Assembly: GCA_030631085.1 (NCBI GenBank)
Contig: DAOVLV010000016.1
Span: forward strand, 1-12,622
Direction: 5' to 3'
DNA length: 12,622 nt
Origin: Planctomycetales bacterium
GTDB lineage: Bacteria; Planctomycetota; Phycisphaerae; SM23-33
Each line of letters opens with the position of its first letter. The first letter of the stretch is position 1. The position numbers and the translations under genes were made by a program. The notes beneath the pieces were generated by a model, which saw only the letters and a program-made list of their open reading frames with translations, did no database searches and was not told the origin of the DNA. Below, one piece after another: positions 7,143 to 12,622 of this stretch.

Positions 7143-7215
7143 TGGAGAGACCTAGACTCGAACCAGGATTCCCGTCGGCAAGCCGACGGCGCCTTCCCAA
7201 TTAGGCAACTTCCCC
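7143..7215 (-). tRNA. Aberrant tRNA-like gene with 8-nt, self-pairing anticodon loop
   Basis: 73 nt on the - strand that fold by eye into a cloverleaf. The acceptor stem is GGGGAAG/TCTCTCC, with two G-U pairs and one A-C mismatch at 6-67, then A73 and no encoded CCA. T8 T9 follow. The D stem is GCCT/AGGC with loop AATTGGGA, a textbook D loop with A14, A15, G18, G19 and A21. The anticodon stem is CCGTC/GACGG, the variable loop GAAT (T48 pairs with A15), the T stem CCTGG/CTAGG with one G-U, and the T loop TTCGAGT. D and T loops are fully canonical, so the L-shaped elbow should form. The anticodon loop is GGCTTGCC, 8 nt instead of 7, with no U33. Two further G-C pairs can extend the stem to 7 bp with a CTTG tetraloop, which would hide any anticodon. 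It lies directly upstream of the GNAT gene on the same strand. It may be a pseudo-tRNA or a non-decoding tRNA with another role. Confidence 0.6.
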
Positions 7216-7236
7216 TTTCCGGAACATCTCGTCTGA

Positions 7237-7264
7237 TTCATAACAAACTTTATCAAAATCGCAA
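7237..7264 (-). promoter_or_regulatory. Candidate promoter upstream of the - strand tRNA-like element and GNAT operon
   Basis: On the - strand, TTGCGA (7264-7259) and TATGAA (7242-7237) are separated by 16 nt; each matches 4 of 6 consensus positions. Transcription would start near 7230, about 15 nt before the first base of the tRNA-like element at 7215. This lies in the AT-rich gap after the heparinase stop (7278), and it is the only place in the gap that looks promoter-like. Confidence 0.35.
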
Positions 7265-7277
7265 CAGAGTGTAAATA

Positions 7278-9410
7278 TCAATCGAACTGCATTCTTCCGC
7301 CGGACAGCCTGGATATTTCGGACGCCAGTTCCGGGTAATCATGGCCGGTTAGTAAAATTGCGCTCTCCGGCCGGGTAGGGTCGAAGTGCTTCACCGCTAA
7401 ATTATGATCTTTCAACCGAACAACAGTAATGACAGAAGTTGGCATACTCAATAAACCTGTTGCTATGACAGTTGGTGATTGGGTTTTTTGACCGTAATAC
7501 AACGATTCCCAGCCTTCGGGTTCAAGAGTTTCCTGGTCTGTGATGAATTGACGAGACATCTGGTCCGGCGAGTGAACTGCGATTGTGATTTCCCTGCCGG
7601 CGATGTTCGCACGACAGGTATTGCCTTCTTCTCGCCAATCGGCCTGGCAAAGCCGCCAGCGCAGGGCGATTTCGTGTTCGCCGGAGCCGAGGATGTCGTC
7701 GATGATGATGTAAGTATCGTCTATTCGGCAAATGCTGCGACGGTGGACAACCCGGCCGGGGAGGCGACGGTAGCCGTAGTGCTCGCCCTCGAAAAAGCCA
7801 ACCCGCCCATCGTCCGACGTCTCAAATCGCAACAGGTGAGATTCAGTCCACTTGAACCACAGGAACCGTGGCCCTTTGACCATCTGGTCTGCCCCGTCAA
7901 TCTCGACGGTGTTATGGGCGGCTGTCGATGGGAAATAATGCTGCCAGGGTTGCTCGCAGTTATACATGTAAGAACCGGCGTCGCGGAGGACGTTCACGCC
8001 GCCCATCCACAAGTCCACGTGGAGCATATCGCACTGGCCTGGCCGGTCGCGGTAACTGTGGCAGCGGGTCATTGCATGGGAATCCGGTCCTCGGAGAATG
8101 TAATAGCCTCCGTTCGGCGCAGCGAATGAAGACTTGCGTTTTTGCGTCTGAACGGGTGCATCCAGCGATTCGGGTCCGAAGAGACGGAGCATCTTCTCGT
8201 CCCAAGGCCCCGGCTCGAAGCATCGCTTGCGATGCAACAGATAGTGCGCCGCCTGTGCAACGGAACGGTAATCGAGATAATCGCAAGTCGATAGCGGCAG
8301 GACGAGCGCACCGTCGTTCGCGCCGTAATTCGGCACTCGCCCACTAATCGAGTCTATCATTTCGACCAGCCATTTCGTCGCCCGTTCAAACCGGTCATAG
8401 ATGACGGGCGGCAATTGTTCGTCATTCAACTGCGCTAAACGGCAAGCCCATAGCAGATCGTCCATCATTACGCGATGGTAGTTCAGGCTGTGTTGGACGT
8501 ACGAACCGTCGTCATAAATCTGGCGTTTGACTTCCGCGGCGAGGATTTTTCGTCCGCGTCTGCGCCACTTTCCCGCCTCTTTGAATTCCGGAAAAAGCAA
8601 TCCGACCGTCCACAGACCGACGGCCTCACTGATACCGTGGTTGTTTCCCTGTGAGCAAGCGGCGTTGATGTTGATGCTGATATGTTTTCCCGTCTGCCAG
8701 GCAAGACGACTCAACGCATGAAGTCTTTCGTTCGTGGTCGAAGGACTTTCAAGCGATGCGAATGCTCCGAACAGCATTGCCATCAGGCGGAAAGTCATCT
8801 CCTGCCCACATCTCCAGGCGACGGACAGTTGCGGCGGGTTCTGCTCTGCCCAGGCGTCGAACATTTCCCAGAAGGCTTTGGCCCATCTTTCCTCGCCGCT
8901 GCGGGCGTATGCGCGGGCGAAGTAATAAGCCAGCGAAAACCGCGACGGCTCCCAGACGAACTTGATATCCGCCTTTCCGCCCAGCGAATCAGGTCCGTCA
9001 AGCCAGTGCCGACCCGCTTCCCACTGAAGATCGTGTACGGAATCACGGTTGAAATCCGGTGGCCAACCGGTCTGACCGAACCGCTTGCTGAAAAACAGGT
9101 ATTCGCCGTCCAATGCTTTCTGGCAGATATGCTTCACCCGCTCTGCCCACTCTTCTTCACCGCAGACCCGTTGCAAATTTTCATTCGGAGGAGGCGGAAA
9201 GAATCGCTTCGCTCGCTCAGCCCATAGTTCACCCTGTTGAGCCACCGCCGCAGTGCACTCGGCCTTGAAGGCCTCTTCGGAAAACCGCTCGGGTGAGAGA
9301 CGTTTCCGGAGCAGGCCGGACCGCACACGGAACGCCTGCAATAATCGGCGAGGCAGGTTGTCCCACCCGACGCCCTTTGCTGTCCAATAGAGTCTTGCGA
9401 GATGATTCAT
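7278..9410 (-). CDS. Heparinase II/III family protein (polysaccharide lyase-like)
   Basis: The start is taken as the ATG at 9410 (MNHLARLYWT), 5 nt after the aminotransferase stop; the frame is open upstream to 9614, but that is inside the neighbour. The product is 710 residues. An all-alpha toroid domain occupies about 60-420, with the SQGNNHGISEAVGLW motif at 253-267 (N257, H258 as the Asn/His of the active site) and DGSYVQHSLNYHR at 301-313 with Tyr and His candidates. The C-terminal beta-sandwich (about 430-700) has GGYYILRGPDSHAMTRC (434-450), DMLHVDLWMGGVNVLRDAGS (461-480) and the STAAHNTVEIDG motif (495-506). The family cleaves uronic-acid-containing glycans by beta-elimination. In EPS clusters such proteins probably trim or edit the polymer. 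No signal peptide is visible, so export is unclear. No Shine-Dalgarno sequence precedes the ATG; translation is probably coupled to the upstream aminotransferase gene. Confidence 0.88.
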   Translation of the reverse strand: MNHLARLYWTAKGVGWDNLPRRLLQAFRVRSGLLRKRLSPERFSEEAFKAECTAAVAQQGELWAERAKRFFPPPPNENLQRVCGEEEWAERVKHICQKALDGEYLFFSKRFGQTGWPPDFNRDSVHDLQWEAGRHWLDGPDSLGGKADIKFVWEPSRFSLAYYFARAYARSGEERWAKAFWEMFDAWAEQNPPQLSVAWRCGQEMTFRLMAMLFGAFASLESPSTTNERLHALSRLAWQTGKHISININAACSQGNNHGISEAVGLWTVGLLFPEFKEAGKWRRRGRKILAAEVKRQIYDDGSYVQHSLNYHRVMMDDLLWACRLAQLNDEQLPPVIYDRFERATKWLVEMIDSISGRVPNYGANDGALVLPLSTCDYLDYRSVAQAAHYLLHRKRCFEPGPWDEKMLRLFGPESLDAPVQTQKRKSSFAAPNGGYYILRGPDSHAMTRCHSYRDRPGQCDMLHVDLWMGGVNVLRDAGSYMYNCEQPWQHYFPSTAAHNTVEIDGADQMVKGPRFLWFKWTESHLLRFETSDDGRVGFFEGEHYGYRRLPGRVVHRRSICRIDDTYIIIDDILGSGEHEIALRWRLCQADWREEGNTCRANIAGREITIAVHSPDQMSRQFITDQETLEPEGWESLYYGQKTQSPTVIATGLLSMPTSVITVVRLKDHNLAVKHFDPTRPESAILLTGHDYPELASEISRLSGGRMQFD

Positions 9411-9415
9411 GCTTT

Positions 9416-10543
9416 TTATGAGCCAATATCGGCAACGGCATCGATTAACACGGACTTGACGCGGGCAACGTGCTCGACCGTCAGATTCGCAAAGAACGGC
9501 AGGGCGATGGTCCGGGCGGCAATCTTTTCGGTTATGGGGAAATCGCCCGGCTTCGTGCCCAACATTTCCATAATATACGGCTGGTGGTGAATTGGTACGA
9601 AATAGTTGTTGCATCCGATGCCGGCGGCTCGGAGTTTTTCGATTATCGCGTCGCGGTCGGATTGTGTGAAATTATCGGCAAGGCGAATGACATAGACGAA
9701 CCAACTGGCGTTTTCGCGTTCGGCCATCGGTGGTAAGTGGATTTCTTCGATGTCGGAAAGGGCGTCGTTGTACATTTCCGCTGCCCGGCGGCGCTTTTGG
9801 AGTATTTCATCCAGGCGCTGCATCTGCACCTCGCCGAGCACCGCGGTAATCTCGCTCATTCGATAGTTATACCCCAGCCGGGCGTGTGAAAGCCACGCTT
9901 CGGTCGCCCTTCCTTGATTGCGCATCGAGACGCACAAATCTCGCATTTCCTCATTATCGGTAACGATCATCCCGCCTTCGCCGGTGGTTATCTGCTTGTT
10001 CGGATAGAACGCGAACGTGCCGCAATCGCCGAAATTTCCCGCCGGCCGGCCTGACAAAACTCCGCCCAATGCCTCGCAGGAATCCTCTATCATCAACAGA
10101 TTGTGCTCTTTGGCGATTCGCTCGTATTCGTCAAAGCGGGCCATGTTGCCGAATACTTCGACCGGCAGAATGGCCTTTGTTTTCGGCGTGATCGCGGCTT
10201 CGATTGCAGCAGGGTCCATGTTGTACGTTTCCGGGTCGATATCGACAAAGACCGGCCTGGCACGCTCGAAGAGGATGCAGTTAGTCGTGGAGATGAACGA
10301 GAACGCCGTGGTGATTACTTCGTCGCCTTCTTCGATTCCCAGGGACTTGACGCACAAGTGCAGACCTGACGTTCCGGAGTTGACGGCGACGCCATATTTC
10401 CTGCCGGACCTCTTGGCAGCAGCGGCCTCAAACGCCTCGGTGTGCGGGCCTATGCTCAGGCGGTCGGATTTCATGACCTCAACGACGGCGTCGATTTCAG
10501 CCTGCGTGATGTCCGGTGCTGATAGGGGAACCGCTTCGCTCAT
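9416..10543 (-). CDS. DegT/DnrJ/EryC1/StrS family sugar aminotransferase
   Basis: A 375-residue, fully typical member of the family. The PLP-phosphate loop VNSGTSGLH is at 54-62, the FVDIDPETYNMD segment at 99-110, and the acidic motif MIEDSCEALGG at 151-161 (D154). The Schiff-base lysine is K183 in FYPNKQITTGEGGM (179-192). YNYRMSEITAVLGEVQMQRL follows, then the C-terminal NNYFVPIHHQPY substrate-loop motif. It converts a 4-keto or 3-keto nucleotide sugar to the amino sugar with glutamate as donor, in the cytoplasm. The ATG at 10543 has GAGG 4 nt upstream within a purine-rich stretch. The heparinase-like gene follows after 5 nt, so they share a transcript. This is the second aminotransferase in the window and far closer to the family consensus than the one at 5272-6411, which suggests two different amination steps. 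Confidence 0.93.
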   Translation of the reverse strand: MSEAVPLSAPDITQAEIDAVVEVMKSDRLSIGPHTEAFEAAAAKRSGRKYGVAVNSGTSGLHLCVKSLGIEEGDEVITTAFSFISTTNCILFERARPVFVDIDPETYNMDPAAIEAAITPKTKAILPVEVFGNMARFDEYERIAKEHNLLMIEDSCEALGGVLSGRPAGNFGDCGTFAFYPNKQITTGEGGMIVTDNEEMRDLCVSMRNQGRATEAWLSHARLGYNYRMSEITAVLGEVQMQRLDEILQKRRRAAEMYNDALSDIEEIHLPPMAERENASWFVYVIRLADNFTQSDRDAIIEKLRAAGIGCNNYFVPIHHQPYIMEMLGTKPGDFPITEKIAARTIALPFFANLTVEHVARVKSVLIDAVADIGS

Positions 10544-10574
10544 GTAACCTCACTCTCTACTGAAGTATTTTCCC

Positions 10575-10590
10575 GGCGAGCCATCTCGCC
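10575..10590. other. 6-bp hairpin directly after the CvpA-like gene
   Basis: GGCGAG-CCAT-CTCGCC forms a perfect 6-bp stem with a 4-nt loop. It begins at the base after the stop codon of the - strand CvpA-like gene, 31 nt before the aminotransferase ATG. There is no run of T on either side, so it is a weak candidate terminator or an mRNA-end stabiliser separating the CvpA-like gene from the EPS genes. Confidence 0.35.
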
Positions 10591-12399
10591 TTACCATCTT
10601 CTGCCGCATTCCAGAGGCTTGACGGTATAAAATTTGTAATTTGGTCCGACACCGAAGGTTACGCCCACGACGGCAACATTTTTCAAAACCGGTACGGAGA
10701 AGATGACTCCGAACCTTTCGGTCTCGGCGAGATTGTCCCGGAATTTCTGCGAGAATTCGGAATTAATGCGGCTCCTCGATGCCTGGGAATCATAATAGAA
10801 ATACACCTGCTTTTTCCCGCCGACGTTGTAGAAGATGTACGCGCCCTTGTGAGACACGCTCCTTCCTGTGTTCAGAAGCAGTGTTGGTTTGAGGTTTTTG
10901 ATAATGGAAGCGTCTCTGAATTCGCGGTCGATTTTGCATTGTACGTGCATCAGGACGGTGTCCCGCCCCGGCACAAAGAGTCCCGTAACGTTCCTTGCGC
11001 CGCGTTTCTTTGAGCGGAACAAGTCGGCTACCAGACCGTCGATGAGCGCCTTCTGCAATCTTCCGTCGGTAATCCGTATCTGTTTTATCGCTTCCGGTCG
11101 AGGGTCTTCTTTGAGGCGAACCCTTATCCCGTCGGGAAGTTGTCCTCTTACTTTGACGACCTTCGGATTGAAGAGTCTTCTGCCCGTACCGAACGGAAGC
11201 AGCTTCGTCTCCCCCAGGACAGGTTTGACGGATAGGGCAATCTGGACGCTTTTACCTTTTTTATCTTTCTCGATTGCTTTGGGCAGCCCCTTTTTGGTTA
11301 CCGGCGGCATCGTAACTTTAGCCGTCCGTCTAAAGACGATGTATTGAGGCTTCTGGTCGCTGGGGATGCGATAGAGCCAATCCACAGCAAGCCTCGACGG
11401 TCCGCCCTTTGCCAGCCAGGGACGCGCGACGGTAATGTCGCCTATCTGCGTGATGAGTTTATCGGAAACGGACGTATTGACCTGCCACTTACCAGAATAG
11501 GTCAGGTATCCGACAGGATAGAAACTCCTTCCCGATTCGCAAACCATGCGGAAATGGGTAGCCGGAAGACGCCACCAGTTGTCATCTTCGTTGCGGGCGG
11601 ATTCGTCAATACTCACACGAATCAACAGGATTTTCGTTCCGTCTTTCTCCGCCTGCGAAAGCAGGGGATACTCCGGAGTCGGATCCTGGATAAGTGGTAT
11701 TTCCTTTTTGAGCCTCGCCCTGTCAACGGCGGGAAGTTTCGCAAGATAGTCATCATCCGGGAGTTGGACGATATAAGCGCCGGTTATTTCTATCGCGTCG
11801 TCCGGTGTCGATGCCCGTGCGCCTTTGAGGCGGTTGCGCAGGCAGAAACTCTCCAGCATCAGGTCGTCGTGGACGGCGCTGAATTTGTTCCCGCCGGACA
11901 TTATCGGCCTTAAAGGTCCGTCCGAGAGGTGTTTTGCCGTTGCCAGCGTAAATCTCGACGCCCATCTCGGCGGTCCGCCGTCTTCGACGCCAAGCCCGCT
12001 GTTATATGGTTGCCATCCGATGATCGATGCGGGCATCGGGAGCAACTGGAAGATAATCATAAACATGCCTGTCATGATCATCGCGGTAATAATCCCGAAC
12101 ACCCCCCCACCGATACGATCAGGCCACATCCCAAGCACAACGTTTCCGCCGATAAGACGGTCGAAGAGGATCCGCAGCAGAAACAGCGGGATAACGAACA
12201 TCACCAGAAGCGCCGAAGGATCAGCCGCAGCGCCGAGCCGGCCGGCGAGAAGACCACCCAACGGTTCGTAATAGTTCAACGCGACCACCGACGTCAGCAC
12301 CGTCAGGATCGCCATTATCATCGCGCTGAAGCAGCCTTGTATCGCCTGATAAAAGGCTATCCCGAGGATCAGTAGTGTGATGAATATGATTATTACCAT
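10591..12399 (-). CDS. CvpA-like membrane protein with large unrecognised C-terminal region
   Basis: The start is the ATG at 12399 (MVIIIFITLL): GGAGAG lies 7 nt before it, while the upstream TTG at 12414 overlaps that site. The product is 602 residues. The first ~125 form four hydrophobic segments (about 2-18, 22-42, 62-80 and 96-120). The pattern AFYQAIQGCFSAMIMAILTV at 15-34 and DRIGGGVFGIITAMIMTG at 94-111 is that of the CvpA (colicin V production) family. The remaining ~480 residues are soluble, rich in Lys/Arg in the middle (TKKGLPKAIEKDKKGK), and contain many beta-type stretches; I do not recognise a domain there. CvpA proteins are normally about 160-200 residues, so this is a fusion or a lineage-specific extension. 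Its role is unknown; envelope homeostasis is the family-level guess. A hairpin and a 47-nt gap separate it from the aminotransferase gene, so it may not belong to the EPS operon. A C7 run (12112-12118) falls inside the membrane part. Confidence 0.7.
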   Translation of the reverse strand: MVIIIFITLLILGIAFYQAIQGCFSAMIMAILTVLTSVVALNYYEPLGGLLAGRLGAAADPSALLVMFVIPLFLLRILFDRLIGGNVVLGMWPDRIGGGVFGIITAMIMTGMFMIIFQLLPMPASIIGWQPYNSGLGVEDGGPPRWASRFTLATAKHLSDGPLRPIMSGGNKFSAVHDDLMLESFCLRNRLKGARASTPDDAIEITGAYIVQLPDDDYLAKLPAVDRARLKKEIPLIQDPTPEYPLLSQAEKDGTKILLIRVSIDESARNEDDNWWRLPATHFRMVCESGRSFYPVGYLTYSGKWQVNTSVSDKLITQIGDITVARPWLAKGGPSRLAVDWLYRIPSDQKPQYIVFRRTAKVTMPPVTKKGLPKAIEKDKKGKSVQIALSVKPVLGETKLLPFGTGRRLFNPKVVKVRGQLPDGIRVRLKEDPRPEAIKQIRITDGRLQKALIDGLVADLFRSKKRGARNVTGLFVPGRDTVLMHVQCKIDREFRDASIIKNLKPTLLLNTGRSVSHKGAYIFYNVGGKKQVYFYYDSQASRSRINSEFSQKFRDNLAETERFGVIFSVPVLKNVAVVGVTFGVGPNYKFYTVKPLECGRRW

Positions 12400-12406
12400 C
12401 GGACAA

Positions 12407-12412
12407 CTCTCC
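12407..12412 (-). promoter_or_regulatory. Ribosome binding site of the CvpA-like gene
   Basis: GGAGAG on the - strand lies 7 nt before the ATG at 12399 and overlaps the alternative upstream TTG at 12414. It supports the shorter start, which also places the first membrane helix at the very N terminus. Confidence 0.6.
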
Positions 12413-12502
12413 AATTGTCAATTGCCGATTTCCAATTGCCAATTGAAAGCACACCAGGGAACTCTTCTTTTCAATTGGCAATTGGCAATTGAAAATTGGC
12501 AA
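12411..12502. repeat. AATTG-rich inverted repeat array between the GspE-like and CvpA-like genes
   Basis: The whole spacer is built from copies of CAATTG/ATTGGCAATTGG-type words in both orientations. The central part is a perfect 17-nt inverted repeat: CCAATTGCCAATTGAAA at 12432-12448, and its reverse complement at 12468-12484, with a 19-nt loop. Partial copies extend it on both sides (12411-12424 and 12485-12502). As RNA it would form a long AU-rich hairpin after the stop of the GspE-like gene. It may act as a transcript-end structure or be one copy of a dispersed intergenic repeat; only a genome search can tell. Confidence 0.8.
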
Positions 12503-12622
12503 TCACTTTTTCTTCGATACTCGAATGACTTCTTCGATACTGGTTACGCCGGCGATTACCTTTCGCAGAGCCTGTTCCTGGAGGTATAGCATTTTATTTT
12601 TCCGGCAAGCGGCTTTTATGCG
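12503..12622 (-). CDS. GspE/PilB-type secretion ATPase, last 39 codons (5' part outside window)
   Basis: A short - strand frame runs from the window edge to a TGA at 12505-12503. The translated end contains MLYLQEQALRKVIAGVTSIE followed by EVIRVSKKK. This matches the C-terminal tail of type II secretion GspE and type IV pilus PilB ATPases (…LR..A..G.TSIEEV.RV…), which hydrolyse ATP in the cytoplasm to drive pseudopilus or pilus assembly. Only the tail is present, so GspE and PilB cannot be separated, and the Walker motifs are outside. The CvpA-like gene follows on the same strand after the AATTG repeat spacer. Confidence 0.7.
   Translation of the reverse strand, partial: RIKAACRKNKMLYLQEQALRKVIAGVTSIEEVIRVSKKK

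Noticed and set aside
7479..8129. Long + strand open frame (216 codons) opposite the heparinase-like gene
   Set aside because: Antisense to a gene with clear family motifs; its translation shows no domain and low-complexity shadow composition.
11344..11913. + strand open frame (189 codons) opposite the CvpA-like gene
   Set aside because: No recognisable domain or ribosome binding site; the opposite strand has the membrane pattern and a good Shine-Dalgarno sequence.
12411..12502. Possible CRISPR array
   Set aside because: Repeat words are too short, adjoining and in both orientations, without unique spacers of constant length.
12377..12589. + strand open frame through the AATTG repeats
   Set aside because: Its protein is just the repeat translated (NCQLPISNCQL-like), a common spurious prediction, and it runs antisense into the GspE-like tail.

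Overview
The window is about 55% GC and is an exopolysaccharide (EPS) assembly region from a Gram-negative-type bacterium. A planctomycete-like or related lineage is my guess, from the style of the EPS genes, a CvpA-like fusion protein and a neighbouring type II secretion/type IV pilus ATPase; no marker gene here fixes the taxonomy.

Layout. Positions 1-3736 (+ strand) form a compact run: the 3' end of an acyltransferase-3 membrane protein, a GT4 glycosyltransferase (410-1633), an ATP-grasp ligase overlapping it by 4 nt (1630-2814), and a polysaccharide deacetylase of the XrtA/PEP-CTERM-associated kind (2861-3736). From 3746 to the right end all protein genes are on the - strand. Read in their own direction they are: the last 39 codons of a GspE/PilB-type ATPase (12622-12503), an AATTG-rich inverted-repeat spacer, a CvpA-like membrane protein with a large unrecognised C-terminal region (12399-10591), a DegT/StrS aminotransferase (10543-9416), a heparinase II/III-family protein (9410-7278), then a GNAT acyltransferase (7049-6408), a second DegT-like aminotransferase (6411-5272) and a FemAB/BioF2-like GNAT-fold transferase (5260-4307). 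A degenerate C-terminal copy of that last gene lies at about 4129-3746.

The unusual part is that the GNAT/DegT/FemAB-like operon is bracketed by two tRNA-like sequences. One (7215-7143, - strand) sits just upstream of the operon. The other (4200-4271, + strand) sits just beyond its end and has a near-consensus promoter directly in front. Both fold by eye into a cloverleaf with four arms and a conserved U8-A14 and A15-U48 core. Both also have anticodon loops that should not decode: A instead of U at position 33 in one, and an 8-nt loop that can close to a 4-nt loop in the other. Some FemAB-family enzymes use aminoacyl-tRNA as donor, so one speculative reading is a dedicated tRNA-dependent aminoacylation step acting on an amino sugar made by the DegT enzymes. 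The duller alternative is that both are decayed tRNA genes.

Functionally, the two aminotransferases probably make amino sugars and the GNAT and acyltransferase-3 proteins acylate them. The GT4 enzyme would build the repeat unit, the ATP-grasp and FemAB-like proteins would add amide-linked groups, and the deacetylase and heparinase-like proteins would trim the polymer. No flippase, polymerase or exosortase is inside the window.
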